Assembly: GCA_907163075.1 (NCBI GenBank)
Contig: CAJQTY010000002.1
Location: forward strand, 372,001-436,000
Length of the DNA stretch: 64,000 nucleotides
Source: an uncultured Rhodocyclaceae bacterium
GTDB lineage: Bacteria > Pseudomonadota > Gammaproteobacteria > Burkholderiales > Rhodocyclaceae
Reading direction: 5' to 3'
The notes beneath the pieces were generated by a model. It saw only the letters and a list, made by a program, of their open reading frames with translations, was not told the origin of the DNA and did not search any database. Position numbers and translations under genes: made by a program. This document shows, piece after piece, positions 11,175 through 20,780 of this stretch; the stretch's first letter is position 1; each line of letters begins with the position of its first letter.

Positions 11175-12026
11175 TCAGACCAGTCGCAGCGCGTGGTACG
11201 CGAGATGATCGGCGATGAAGGTCGAGATGAAGTAGTAACCGTGGTCATAAGCCTCATGGCGGCGCAGGGTGAGCGCCTGCCCGGCCTTTGCGCAGGCCAG
11301 CTCGAAAAGATCCGGGTTGAGCTGGATGGACAGGAACTTGTCGGCCAGACCCTGATCGATCAGTATGCCTTCCGGGTAGGGCGCAGTGATGTGGCTGCCC
11401 ATCAGCGCGCAAGCGTCGTGCGCCGCCCAGCGCGCAGTGTCCGGACCGAGGTAGCCGGCGAACGCCTTTTGCCCCCACGGACACTGCGTTGGCGCGCAAA
11501 TCGGCGCCAAGGCCGAAACCGACCTGAACAGCGCGCGATGCCTGAGCGCCAGCGTCAACGCCCCGTGACCGCCCATCGAGTGCCCGCAAATTCCCATGCG
11601 CCGGGCATCGACGGCCAGTTCCTGCGCCACCAGCGGGATCAGCTCGGCGGTCAGGTAGCTTTCCATGCGGTAGTGCTTTGACCACGGCGCCTCGGTGGCA
11701 TCCAGGTAAAAGCCGGCGCCGGCGCCGAAGTCCCAGTTCTCGGTTTCGCCCGTCAACCCGGCGCCGCGCGGGCTGGTGTCGGGGGCGATCAGCGCCAGGC
11801 CGAGTTCGGCCGCTACACGTTGCGCGCCGGCCTTGATCATGAAGGTTTCCTCGCTGCACGTGAGGCCGGCCAGATACATCACCGCCGGCACATTTTCCTG
11901 CCCGGCCTGCGGCGGCAGATACACGGAAAAGCGCATCGGCAAACCGATCTCGCGCGAGTCATGCTGGTAAAAGCGCTGCACGCCGCCAAAGCAGGCGTGC
12001 TCGCTCAACAATTCGAGCGCGGACAT
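11175..12026 (-). CDS. fghA: S-formylglutathione hydrolase
   Basis: It hydrolyses S-formylglutathione to formate and glutathione, the second step of glutathione-dependent formaldehyde oxidation. The 283-aa esterase-D-type alpha/beta hydrolase has the nucleophile elbow GHSMGG near residue 149. The N-terminal VYLPPQAG and MYLAGLTCSEE are typical of the family. Its start codon shares one base with the frmA stop (TGATG), so the two are translationally coupled. Confidence 0.95.
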   Translation of the reverse strand: MSALELLSEHACFGGVQRFYQHDSREIGLPMRFSVYLPPQAGQENVPAVMYLAGLTCSEETFMIKAGAQRVAAELGLALIAPDTSPRGAGLTGETENWDFGAGAGFYLDATEAPWSKHYRMESYLTAELIPLVAQELAVDARRMGICGHSMGGHGALTLALRHRALFRSVSALAPICAPTQCPWGQKAFAGYLGPDTARWAAHDACALMGSHITAPYPEGILIDQGLADKFLSIQLNPDLFELACAKAGQALTLRRHEAYDHGYYFISTFIADHLAYHALRLV

Positions 12027-13132
12027 CAGTAGAGCACCACGCCGCGAATCGATTCGCCGCGCTTCATCAGGTCAAAGCCCAGGTTGATATCTTCGAGCGG
12101 CATGGTGTGGGTGATCAGGTCGTCGATATTGATCTTGCCCTCCATGTACCAATCGACGATTCGCGGCACATCGGTACGTCCGCGCGCACCGCCAAAAGCC
12201 GAGCCTTCCCACTTGCGCCCGGTCACCAGCTGGAATGGGCGGGTGCTGATTTCCGCACCGGCCTCGGCGACGCCGATGATGATGCTGCGCCCCCAGCCCT
12301 TGTGCGTACATTCCAGCGCCTGGCGCATCACCTGCGTATTGCCGATGCATTCGAAGCTGTAGTCGGCGCCGCCGTCGGTAAGCTGAATGATGGCATCGAC
12401 CACATTCTCGGTTTCCTTCGGGTTGATAAAGTGCGTCATGCCGAACTTGCGTGCCATCGCCTGGCGGGCGGGGTTGATGTCGACGCCGATGATCTTGTCG
12501 GCGCCGACCATCTTCGCACCCTGAATCACGTTGAGGCCGATACCGCCCAGGCCGAACACCACGACGTTGGCGCCGGCCTCGACCTTGGCCGAGAACAGCA
12601 CCGCGCCGATACCCGTGGTGACGCCGCAACCGATATAGCAGACCTTGTCAAAGGGCGCATCCTTGCGAATCCTGGCCAGCGCGATTTCCGGGGCGACGGT
12701 GTAGTTGCTGAAGGTAGAGGTGCCCATATAGTGAAAGATCGGCTTACCGTCCAGGCTGAAACGGCTGCTGCCGTCGGGCATCAGTCCCCTGCCCTGCGTG
12801 CTGCGGATGCTCTGGCACAGATTGGTTTTGCGGCTCAGGCAGAATTTGCACTGTCGGCATTCCGGCGTGTACAGCGGGATCACGTGGTCGCCCTTTTGCA
12901 GCGAGGTGACGCCGGGACCGACGTCCACCACGATGCCCGCCCCTTCATGGCCGAGAATCGCCGGGAACAGACCTTCCGGGTCGGCGCCCGAAAGTGTGTA
13001 GTAGTCGGTGTGGCAAATCCCGGTGGCCTTGATTTCGACCAGCACTTCGCCAGCCTTCGGGCCTTCGAGGTCGACCGTTTCGATGGTCAGCGGAGTACCG
13101 GATTTCCAGGCAACGGCAGCTTTTGTTTTCAT
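12026..13132 (-). CDS. frmA: S-(hydroxymethyl)glutathione dehydrogenase / class III alcohol dehydrogenase
   Basis: It oxidises S-hydroxymethylglutathione with NAD+. The 368-aa zinc-dependent MDR enzyme has the catalytic-zinc region GHEGAGIV, the four structural-zinc Cys residues in ECRQCKFCLSRKTNLC, and the NAD loop GLGGIGLNV. The IRSTQGRGLMPDG segment is typical of class III enzymes. It forms a two-gene operon with fghA. The reaction fits detoxification of formaldehyde made from C1 compounds or methylated substrates. Confidence 0.97.
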   Translation of the reverse strand: MKTKAAVAWKSGTPLTIETVDLEGPKAGEVLVEIKATGICHTDYYTLSGADPEGLFPAILGHEGAGIVVDVGPGVTSLQKGDHVIPLYTPECRQCKFCLSRKTNLCQSIRSTQGRGLMPDGSSRFSLDGKPIFHYMGTSTFSNYTVAPEIALARIRKDAPFDKVCYIGCGVTTGIGAVLFSAKVEAGANVVVFGLGGIGLNVIQGAKMVGADKIIGVDINPARQAMARKFGMTHFINPKETENVVDAIIQLTDGGADYSFECIGNTQVMRQALECTHKGWGRSIIIGVAEAGAEISTRPFQLVTGRKWEGSAFGGARGRTDVPRIVDWYMEGKINIDDLITHTMPLEDINLGFDLMKRGESIRGVVLY

Positions 13133-13438
13133 GATGAGTGTATCGTTCAGTGGGTAATCGGGACTCTATAGACGCCCTCCGGCACAAGAGGTTTCATTCG
13201 GTGCGCAACCCTTGCCTGACGACTCCGCAGACCATGTGCTCCGACTGACGCGGCTTCCGGCGCGGCTTTGGCTTTCCGAGGCTCGAACCGTTTCTTGTGG
13301 CACCCGGAGCAGTCGAAATCCAATTTGGTTCGCCTCGAAATTGTTAAATTTTAACTAACCATAAATAATATTAAGTTTAACTTTTAATAATGATTTGCGC
13401 CCCCTACACTTGGCAGCACTTGCATTGAGACGAGAACA
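13133..13438. promoter_or_regulatory. AT-rich regulatory region between frmA and the cbb operon
   Basis: The 306-bp region holds no gene. Bases 13336-13392 are strikingly AT-rich compared with their surroundings. They contain the palindrome gttaaattttaac (13343-13355) and a further gtttaac (13375-13381), with repeated TNA-type triplets. In other bacteria CbbR (LysR family) binds TNA-N7-TNA motifs before cbb genes, so this may be the cbb operator. No cbbR gene is in the window. Confidence 0.45.
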
Positions 13439-14281
13439 ATGAATCCCGAGAATCAGCAGGATATTGCAGCACACGACACACCGCCCTTGCAGGCCGTCAT
13501 CTTCGATGTTGACGGTACGCTGGCCGAAACCGAACTCAATGGACACCGCGTGGCGTTCAACCGCGCGTTCGAAGAATTCAACATCGAATGGCACTGGACT
13601 CCCGAGCTCTACGGCGAGTTGCTCAAGAAGACGGCCGGCGGCAAGGAGCGCATTCGCTATTACGCGGAAACGCACGCGCCGGAACTGCTCGGCCGGATCG
13701 ACCTCGACACCTGGGTGGCACGCCTGCATCACCTGAAGAGCGAGATCTATTCCGGGCTGGTGCTTGGCGGCGCCATTCCGCTGCGCCCCGGGGTCGCCCG
13801 CCTGATCGACGAGCTGCGTTATTCCGGAATCCGCCTGGCGATCGCCACGACGACGACGCCATCGAGCCTGCAAAGCCTGATCATGGCCAATTTCAACTAC
13901 GACATGATGTCGCTCTTCGAAGTCATCGGCGCCGGCGACCTGGTCGCCAACAAGAAGCCGGCGCCCGACATTTACCAGTGGGTGCTCAAGCAGATGAAAC
14001 TGCCGCCCGAAGCCTGCCTGGTCATTGAGGACTCGCTGCTCGGCTTCAAGGCCGCCAAGGCGACCGGGCTGCCCACGCTGATCACGGTCAGCACCTACGC
14101 TGGCAACTACGTGTTCGACGGCGCGCTGAGCGTCGTCTCCGATCTTGGCGAACCTGATGCCCCGGCGCACCACATCGCGGGTCTGCCGCTCGCCGGTCCG
14201 TGCGTCGATCTGGCGCAACTGCGCGCCTGGCATCAACAGTATCCGGAAGCATCGCAGCACAAGGAAGCACACCTACGCTGA
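13439..14281 (+). CDS. cbbY: CbbY-type HAD sugar-phosphate phosphatase
   Basis: CbbY-type HAD enzymes dephosphorylate inhibitory sugar bisphosphates, such as xylulose-1,5-bisphosphate, formed by RuBisCO side reactions. The 280-aa protein has HAD motif I DVDGTLAE, motif II as the TTTT stretch after LAIA, Lys in KKPAPDIY, and the motif IV acidic IEDSLLG. GAGACGAG precedes ATG 13439. It ends 31 bp before cbbM and is first in cbbY-cbbM-cbbQ-cbbO. The N-terminal 15 residues before the HAD core are unusual and could be an alternative start artefact. Confidence 0.9.
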   Translation: MNPENQQDIAAHDTPPLQAVIFDVDGTLAETELNGHRVAFNRAFEEFNIEWHWTPELYGELLKKTAGGKERIRYYAETHAPELLGRIDLDTWVARLHHLKSEIYSGLVLGGAIPLRPGVARLIDELRYSGIRLAIATTTTPSSLQSLIMANFNYDMMSLFEVIGAGDLVANKKPAPDIYQWVLKQMKLPPEACLVIEDSLLGFKAAKATGLPTLITVSTYAGNYVFDGALSVVSDLGEPDAPAHHIAGLPLAGPCVDLAQLRAWHQQYPEASQHKEAHLR

Positions 14282-14312
14282 ATCTTGTTCAATACCAACG
14301 ACGGAGACAAAA

Positions 14313-15692
14313 ATGGATCAATCGAACCGCTACGCCGACCTCAGCCTGAACGAAGACGAATTGATCAAGGGAGGCAAGCACATCCTGGTTGCCTACAAGA
14401 TGAAACCCAAGTCGGGCTACGGCTACCTCGAAGCCGCCGCCCATTTCGCCGCCGAGTCCTCGACCGGCACCAACGTCGAGGTGTCGACCACCGACGATTT
14501 CACCAAGGGCGTCGACGCGCTGGTCTATCACATCGACGAAGCCACCGAGGACATGCGCATCGCCTACCCGATCGACCTCTTCGACCGCAACATGACCGAC
14601 GGACGCATGATGATCGTCTCCTTCCTCACGCTGGTGATCGGCAACAACCAGGGCATGGGCGACATCGAGCACGGCAAGATTTACGATTTCTACATGCCCG
14701 AGCGCGCCATCCAGCTGTTCGACGGACCGGCCAAGGACATCTCCGATCTGTGGCGCATCCTCGGCCGCCCCGTCAAGGACGGCGGCTACATCGCCGGCAC
14801 CATCATCAAGCCGAAGCTGGGCCTGCGCCCCGAGCCCTTCGCCAAAGCGGCCTACCAGTTCTGGCTCGGCGGCGACTTCATCAAGAACGACGAACCCCAG
14901 GGCAACCAGGTGTTCTGCCCGGCCAAGAAAGTCTATCCGCTGGTTTACGACGCGATGAAGCGCGCCCAGGACGAAACCGGCGAGGCCAAGCTGTTCTCGG
15001 CCAACATCACCGCCGACGACCACTATGAAATGTGCGCACGCGCCGACTTCATCCTGGAAACCTTCGGCCCGGATGCCGACAAGGTGGCCTTCCTGGTTGA
15101 CGGTTTCGTCGGTGGCCCCGGCATGATCACCACCGCCCGCCGCCAGTATGCCAACCAGTACCTGCACTACCACCGCGCCGGCCACGGCATGATCACCTCG
15201 CCGTCGGCCAAGCGCGGCTACACCGCCTTCGTGCTGTCCAAGATTTCGCGCCTGCAGGGCGCTTCCGGCATTCACGTCGGCACCATGGGCTTCGGCAAGA
15301 TGGAAGGCGAGCAGTCGGACAAACTGATCGCCTACATGATCGAGCGCGACGAATGCCAGGGCCCGGTGTATTACCAGAAGTGGTATGGCATGAAACCGAC
15401 GACGCCGATTATCTCCGGCGGCATGAATGCCCTGCGCCTGCCCGGCTTCTTCGAGAACCTCGGCCACGGCAACGTCATCAACACCTCGGGTGGCGGCGCC
15501 TACGGCCACATCGACAGCCCGGCCGCCGGCGCCATTTCCCTGCGCCAGGCTTACGAGTGCTGGAAGGCCAAGGCCGACCCGATCCAGTGGGCGAAAGAGC
15601 ACAAGGAGTTCGCCCGCGCCTTCGAGTCCTTCCCGAAGGACGCCGACACGCTCTACCCCGGCTGGCGCGACAGGATCGGCGTGCATAAGTGA
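14313..15692 (+). CDS. cbbM: Ribulose-1,5-bisphosphate carboxylase/oxygenase, form II
   Basis: It fixes CO2 onto ribulose-1,5-bisphosphate. The 459-aa protein matches form II length and carries the carbamylated-Lys motif [11 protein letters not shown], loop 6 as [10 protein letters not shown], and the active-site regions [11 protein letters not shown] and ISGGMNALR. No small-subunit gene follows, as expected for form II. The start ATG 14313 is set by ACGGAG 7-12 bases upstream. The frame remains open further upstream but without a conserved sequence. Form II enzymes suit high CO2 and low O2. Confidence 0.98.
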   Translation: MDQSNRYADLSLNEDELIKGGKHILVAYKMKPKSGYGYLEAAAHFAAESSTGTNVEVSTTDDFTKGVDALVYHIDEATEDMRIAYPIDLFDRNMTDGRMMIVSFLTLVIGNNQGMGDIEHGKIYDFYMPERAIQLFDGPAKDISDLWRILGRPVKDGGYIAGTIIKPKLGLRPEPFAKAAYQFWLGGDFIKNDEPQGNQVFCPAKKVYPLVYDAMKRAQDETGEAKLFSANITADDHYEMCARADFILETFGPDADKVAFLVDGFVGGPGMITTARRQYANQYLHYHRAGHGMITSPSAKRGYTAFVLSKISRLQGASGIHVGTMGFGKMEGEQSDKLIAYMIERDECQGPVYYQKWYGMKPTTPIISGGMNALRLPGFFENLGHGNVINTSGGGAYGHIDSPAAGAISLRQAYECWKAKADPIQWAKEHKEFARAFESFPKDADTLYPGWRDRIGVHK

Positions 15693-15715
15693 TCATGTGC
15701 TGGAATAAAGCCGCT

Positions 15716-15744
15716 CGTCATTCCGGTCTTTCGCCGGAATGACG
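15716..15744. repeat. REP-like hairpin between cbbM and cbbQ
   Basis: Eleven-base perfect arms (15716-15726 and 15734-15744, cgtcattccgg/ccggaatgacg) flank a 7-base loop. A related imperfect copy lies at 26328-26353, which points to a dispersed genomic repeat. It may also stabilise cbbM mRNA relative to cbbQO. Confidence 0.65.
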
Positions 15745-15794
15745 GCCAAGAACGGATTTGGGCGCAACTTGAATCTTTATCAATGGATTAAGCC

Positions 15795-16598
15795 ATGATC
15801 AACAGCGAGCAATACCTCGTCCACAAGGAACCCTACTACCAGCCCCAGGGCAACGAAGTGACGCTGTTCGAGGCGGCTTACGGCGCGCGGCTGCCGGTGA
15901 TGGTCAAAGGACCCACCGGCTGCGGCAAGTCGCGCTTCGTCGAGTTCATGGCCTGGAAACTCCGGCGCCCGCTGATCACCGTCGCCTGCAATGAAGACAT
16001 GACGGCCAGCGACCTGGTCGGGCGCTATCTGCTCGACGCCGGCGGCACCCGCTGGCTCGACGGACCGCTGACCACCGCCGCGCGCATCGGCGCCATCTGC
16101 TACCTCGACGAAATCGTCGAGGCGCGTCAGGACACGACGGTCGTCATCCACCCGCTCACCGATCACCGGCGCACGCTGCCACTCGACAAGAAGGGCGAAC
16201 TGGTCGCCGCGCACCCCGACTTCCAGCTGGTGATTTCCTACAATCCGGGCTACCAGAGCCTGCTCAAGGATCTCAAGCAATCGACCAAGCAGCGCTTCAC
16301 CGGTTTTGACTTCGACTATCCCGAAGCTGACCTGGAAGCCGACATCCTCGGCCGTGAAACCGGCATCGCACGCGACATCGCCGTGCAACTCACGAAGATC
16401 GGCGCCGCCGGCCGCCGGCTGAAGGGGCACGGGCTCGATGAAGGCATCTCGACGCGCCTGCTGGTCTACGCCGCCACCCTCATCCAGCACGGCGTCGGCG
16501 CCCGCGACGCCTGCCGCATGGCGCTGGTGCGGCCGATCACCGACGACCCGGACATCCGCCAGACGCTCGATCACGCCATCGACGCCACGTTCGCGTGA
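15795..16598 (+). CDS. cbbQ: RuBisCO activase AAA+ ATPase
   Basis: CbbQ is a MoxR-group AAA+ ATPase that, with CbbO, removes tight-binding inhibitors from RuBisCO. The 267-aa protein has Walker [10 protein letters not shown] near residue 39, Walker [11 protein letters not shown] near residue 105, and a C-terminal lid. It lies 102 bp after cbbM, and its ATG is preceded by a weak ribosome site. Confidence 0.94.
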   Translation: MINSEQYLVHKEPYYQPQGNEVTLFEAAYGARLPVMVKGPTGCGKSRFVEFMAWKLRRPLITVACNEDMTASDLVGRYLLDAGGTRWLDGPLTTAARIGAICYLDEIVEARQDTTVVIHPLTDHRRTLPLDKKGELVAAHPDFQLVISYNPGYQSLLKDLKQSTKQRFTGFDFDYPEADLEADILGRETGIARDIAVQLTKIGAAGRRLKGHGLDEGISTRLLVYAATLIQHGVGARDACRMALVRPITDDPDIRQTLDHAIDATFA

Positions 16599-16625
16599 TT
16601 CCTCCAGGCTGAGAAAGATTGACAA

Positions 16626-16724
16626 TGCGAACCACCAAGTCACCAGGTTCACCAGGCCGCAGCAAGAAATTCGGGATGGGTTCCTTGGTGCAGCCTGGTG
16701 CTCTTTGTGTCTTGGTGGTTCGCA
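16626..16724. repeat. MITE-like inverted-repeat element between cbbQ and cbbO
   Basis: Fourteen-base perfect arms (tgcgaaccaccaag at 16626-16639 and its complement at 16711-16724) enclose 71 bases that contain further ccaccaag/accagg-type repeats. The 152-bp gap between cbbQ and cbbO is almost entirely this element. Similar 'accaccaag' palindromes recur in many bacterial genomes, so insertion of a small non-coding element is likely. Confidence 0.65.
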
Positions 16725-16750
16725 GTTTCGTATTGACTGATAACTAGGCG

Positions 16751-19030
16751 ATGGCCGCCACCGCTCCCGTCTTTCAGCACGCACCGACCGAGGTCTACTG
16801 GACGGCGCTGGACTGCGGTTTCCCGCAGGTGGCCGAGGTTTTCGAGGCGTGCCTGCTTGACGCCCAGGCCCGGCTCAGCAGCAAGGGCGTGGACGCCTAC
16901 ATCGACGCGGCGCGCACGCTCGGCAAACTGGGGCGCGGCGTCGAGCCCGTGCTGGCCTTCCTCGAAAGCTGGCCGGCAGCGGCCGAGGCGGCCGGCGAAG
17001 GGGCGCTGCCGGCTTTAATGGAACTGGTCAGGGCCATCCAGAAATCGCCCAATGGCAAGGCGCTGGCGCCGCTCATGCAAACCCTGGCGCCGGTCGCCAG
17101 CCGGCTCAAGTCGGTCGAGCTGACGGCGCGCTACATCGCCATCGCACGCGACCTTATGGAGCGCACCACCGGGTCAATCCACGGCTTTCAGCAGACGCAG
17201 CCCAGCCCGGGCCTGCCCGAATTCTTCACCCAGGCGCCGCTGCTGCTGGCGCAGATGACGCTCACCGGGCTTGCCCACTGGGTCGATTACGGCGTTCGCA
17301 ACACTCGCCACCACCCGGAACGGCAGCAGGAATTTTTCAGCCTCAACTCGGCCGACAGCCGCGCCGTGCTGCAGCGCGAGCGCCACGGCACGCTGTTCCT
17401 CAGCGTCGAACGCCAGCTCGACCTTTACTTGCGCGCCCTGTGGGGCGACAGCGAGCACCTGATCCCATACTCGACGGCGTTCGACGAATTGCGCCAGCCG
17501 GTGCCCTATTACGACCACCTCGGCCTGCGCGTTCCCGACGCTCAGGAAGACGCCCGCGGCGTCAGCGGCATCGACCGTTACCGCGTGATCCTGGCGCACA
17601 TGGTCGGCCATCGGCGGTGGACAAAACCGCTGATCGCCGACAACTACAGCCCGTTCCAGCGCATGGCCATCGAGTTCTTCGAGGACTGCCGGGTCGAGAC
17701 GCTGCTGATGCGCGAGTACCCCGGCCTGCGGCGCCTGTTTCTCGCGCTGCACCCGCATCCCGTCGCCGGCGCCTGCGACCCGGAGAAAGCATCCTGCCTG
17801 CGTCATCGTCTGGCCATGATCTCGCGCGCCCTGCTCGACTCCGCTCACGGCTACACCGACCCGCACCTGATGGAATTCGTCGCGCGCTTCCACGCGGTGC
17901 TGGCGCACGGTACAGCATCGACCCGTGAAATCGCCGACATCGCCCTCGCCTACGTCACGCGCACGCGCCGCCAGAGCGACCAGTTGGCCAACGTCTATTT
18001 TGACGACACGGTCGTCGACTACCGCGACGACAACCGGCAGATGTGGCAGTTCATCGAAGAAGGCGACGAGGAAGAGGCGTTCGACCAGGAACGCAAGGCC
18101 GAATTCAAGGACGAACCGGACCGCCTGCCGCCGCGCCACTACCCGGAGTGGGACTACCAGAGCCAGAGCTACCGCCCGGACTGGGTGAGCGTCTATGAAA
18201 CGCTGCACGCCAGCGGCGATGCGTCCGACATCGACGGCCTGCTGCTCAAGCACGCGGCGCTGGCCAAGCAGTTGAAGCGCCTGTTCGACCTGCTCAAACC
18301 GCAGGACAAGGTGCGCCTGCGCTATCAGGAGGAAGGCAGCGAACTCGACCTCGACATCGCCCTGCGCTCGCTGATCGACTTCAAGAGCGGCGTCACGCCC
18401 GATCCGCGCATCAACATGAGCCACCGCACCAACGGCCGGGACATCGCCGTGCTGCTGCTGCTCGACCTCTCGGCGTCACTCAACGACACGGTGGCCGGCG
18501 GTGTGCCCGGCAGCCAGCAGAGCATCCTGCAACTGAGCCAGGAAGCGGTTTCCCTGCTGGCCTGGGCAGTGGACACGCTGGGCGACCCGCTGGCCATCGC
18601 CGGCTTCCACTCGAACACCCGGCACGACGTGCGCTACCAGCACATCAAGGGCTACAGCGAGAAATGGGGCGACCCGGTCAAGGCCCGGCTGGCGGCGCTC
18701 GACGCTGGCTACTCGACGCGCATGGGCGCCGCGCTGCGCCACGCCGGGCACTACCTGGAGACGCAAAAGGCCGACAAGAAGCTGATGCTGATCCTCACCG
18801 ACGGCGAACCCGCCGACGTCGACACGGCCGACGAGCGTACGCTGATCGAAGACGCCCGGCAGGCGGTGAAGGAACTCGACACCAGGAACATCTACACCCA
18901 CTGCATCAACCTCGACCCACGCGCCGACGAGTACGTCAGCCAGATCTTCGGCCACCGCTACACGGTAATCGACAACATCGCGCGCCTTCCGGAACGCCTG
19001 CCCCAGCTTTTCGTCGCCTTGACGAAATAG
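16751..19030 (+). CDS. cbbO: RuBisCO activase adaptor with von Willebrand A domain
   Basis: CbbO is the vWA-containing adaptor that docks the CbbQ hexamer onto RuBisCO. The 759-aa protein has a helical N-terminal region, an acidic stretch around residue 435 (EEGDEEEAFD), and a C-terminal vWA domain starting near residue 565. Its MIDAS is DLSAS, with further metal residues in LTDGEP. It is the last gene of the cbb operon, downstream of a small repeat element that may weaken coupling with cbbQ. Confidence 0.93.
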   Translation: MAATAPVFQHAPTEVYWTALDCGFPQVAEVFEACLLDAQARLSSKGVDAYIDAARTLGKLGRGVEPVLAFLESWPAAAEAAGEGALPALMELVRAIQKSPNGKALAPLMQTLAPVASRLKSVELTARYIAIARDLMERTTGSIHGFQQTQPSPGLPEFFTQAPLLLAQMTLTGLAHWVDYGVRNTRHHPERQQEFFSLNSADSRAVLQRERHGTLFLSVERQLDLYLRALWGDSEHLIPYSTAFDELRQPVPYYDHLGLRVPDAQEDARGVSGIDRYRVILAHMVGHRRWTKPLIADNYSPFQRMAIEFFEDCRVETLLMREYPGLRRLFLALHPHPVAGACDPEKASCLRHRLAMISRALLDSAHGYTDPHLMEFVARFHAVLAHGTASTREIADIALAYVTRTRRQSDQLANVYFDDTVVDYRDDNRQMWQFIEEGDEEEAFDQERKAEFKDEPDRLPPRHYPEWDYQSQSYRPDWVSVYETLHASGDASDIDGLLLKHAALAKQLKRLFDLLKPQDKVRLRYQEEGSELDLDIALRSLIDFKSGVTPDPRINMSHRTNGRDIAVLLLLDLSASLNDTVAGGVPGSQQSILQLSQEAVSLLAWAVDTLGDPLAIAGFHSNTRHDVRYQHIKGYSEKWGDPVKARLAALDAGYSTRMGAALRHAGHYLETQKADKKLMLILTDGEPADVDTADERTLIEDARQAVKELDTRNIYTHCINLDPRADEYVSQIFGHRYTVIDNIARLPERLPQLFVALTK

Positions 19031-19063
19031 GCAGGGAGCGGCCGGCGCCTCGGGTGGCGGCGT

Positions 19064-19756
19064 TCACATGCCGAGGGACTTGAGCAGGTCGTCGGAGTCG
19101 TCCAGCTGCGCTGACGCCGTCGGGTGGGCTTGCGCCGTGGACTCCTCGTTGGCCTGGGCGATCAGTTCGTCCGGATCGGGCGCGTCGACGGGCTCAAACT
19201 CATAAAGCTTGATGAACTCGGTGCGTTCGGTCGCCAGTTCCATGTAGAAAATATTGTTCCGGCCGGTGAAGAAGGTGACACGGCGGGCCTCGGGCTTGTC
19301 GATGTTGGCGTCCACGCTGAGCATCAGCTGCTTGTTGAGTACCAGCATCTTGGGCTGGTTCTGCGTGATATGGGTCTGCAGCTCGCGCGCCACCTTGCTG
19401 GTGAAGTCGCCGACGAACTGGTTCATTAGCTCGCCCATGACATTGCTGACCTCGTCCGAAGTGTGGGACGTGGCCAAGCCGTCCTTGTCCATGCCCATGT
19501 TCAGCATGTAGCTCTCGTACAGTTCCATGGCGGCGGCGGCAGAGAAGTTGATGACGACGAGGCCGGAGAAGCCGCCGTCGAACAGCACGAAGCAGCCGAT
19601 ATCCGGCTTCAGGCAGGTCTTGGTGATCCGCTGCACCATCCCCGAATAGCGAATCTGGCTCCGGGTGGCAACGCTAAGAACCTTGGTCACCGAATTGCAC
19701 AGGCTCATCACCAGATCTTCGGTGCCGAATACGACGGGTTTTTCCTGTGTGCTCAT
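19064..19756 (-). CDS. DUF3334 family protein, CheX-like
   Basis: This 230-aa cytoplasmic protein looks like the DUF3334 family. The region VMGELMNQFVGDFTSKVARELQ has the spacing of helices that carry the catalytic residues in CheC/CheX/FliY phosphatases (E..N pattern: MGELMNQF). This suggests a CheX-like role towards a phosphorylated response regulator, which is an inference. The C-terminus is acidic and ends in LDDSDDLLKSLGM. ATG 19756 has GGAGA about 13 bases upstream. No chemotaxis genes are adjacent. Confidence 0.7.
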   Translation of the reverse strand: MSTQEKPVVFGTEDLVMSLCNSVTKVLSVATRSQIRYSGMVQRITKTCLKPDIGCFVLFDGGFSGLVVINFSAAAAMELYESYMLNMGMDKDGLATSHTSDEVSNVMGELMNQFVGDFTSKVARELQTHITQNQPKMLVLNKQLMLSVDANIDKPEARRVTFFTGRNNIFYMELATERTEFIKLYEFEPVDAPDPDELIAQANEESTAQAHPTASAQLDDSDDLLKSLGM

Positions 19757-19880
19757 GGTCGCGCCAAGTCTCCGGTTAGTGGAAATATCGTATATATAAC
19801 ATAGTCGCGCGATGGATTTGGCGTCACGGAAAGCGCAGCACGGAAATCGCCTGCACCAACGGCCACACCCCGATCCGCGC

Positions 19881-20775
19881 TCAGCCGCCGTGTCCATGGA
19901 TCTGCCAGTGCTCGCGCAAGACCGAGAGCAGGCCGACAATAGCCGGATCGTGTTCGACCACGGCCTTGAATACGAATGACAGGCTACTTTCGATGCGGCC
20001 GTGCGGCCAGATCGCGATTTCGTTGCGTTCGGCTGCGCTGCGCGCCAGGTCTTCCCGGACCAGGCCCATGCCCAGGCCCGAGCGGACCAGATCGAGCATG
20101 GACGGCAGCTGATCGCACTCGACAACCTGGTTGGGCAGCACGCCCTGCTGCGCGAACAGCAGGCGCAGCAGACGCGAGACGTGCGAGCGCGCCGGCGCGG
20201 CGATCCACGGTAGTTCGGCGACGGCGCGCCAGCCGGCGGTGGCGAGTTGCACGGCGTAATCGGCCGGACCGACGGTGCAATAAAGTGATCGTGCGTAGCG
20301 GTTGCACGACGAAGTCGGGATGGTCGATACGGCCGATATGGAACCCGGCGTCGAAAACGCCGCTCGCCACGCCATCGACAACGTCGTCGGCGAGCACCAG
20401 GCGGGTCTTGATCTGCAACAGGGAAAGCGAGGCGCGCAAGCCGAGCAGCAGCCCGCCGAGCTTGATGAAATCGGCGTCGTCGACACTGGCGATGAGCAGG
20501 CTGCCAGTCACCTCGCCCTGGATTTGCTTGGCCTTGCGGGCAAAGCCCTCGAACACGCCGAGTACGTGCTCGGCTTCGCCGAACAGGATCTCGCCCGACC
20601 GGGTCAGGGTGATTTTTCCCGGCGCGCGGTCGAACAGCGTGATGCCGATTTCCTGCTCGATCGCCTTGATGTGCGCGGTTACCGCCGGCTGGGTCAGGCA
20701 CAGCCGTTCGGCGGCGCGGGTCAGATGCCCCAGCCGGGCGACCATGACAAACGAGCGGAGCTTGAGAATGTCCAT
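19881..20775 (-). pseudogene. LysR-family regulator, frameshifted
   Basis: The N-terminal winged HTH starts MDILKLRSFVMVARLGHLTRAA at 20775 and contains LTQPAVTAHIKAIEQE. The effector domain continues to about 20290 and then shifts frame: it reads VVQPLRT in one frame and resumes as LYCTVGPADYAV in another, ending at 19881. One extra base near 20285-20295 restores a normal protein of about 298 aa. The gene lies 5 bp after the ABC ATPase stop. Either a real disruption or a sequencing error is possible. Confidence 0.85.
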
Positions 20776-20780
20776 CGTCG

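Noticed and set aside
14289-15686. 465-aa frame opposite cbbM
   Set aside because: Antisense shadow of RuBisCO; repetitive Gly/Ala/Val/His composition and no homology.
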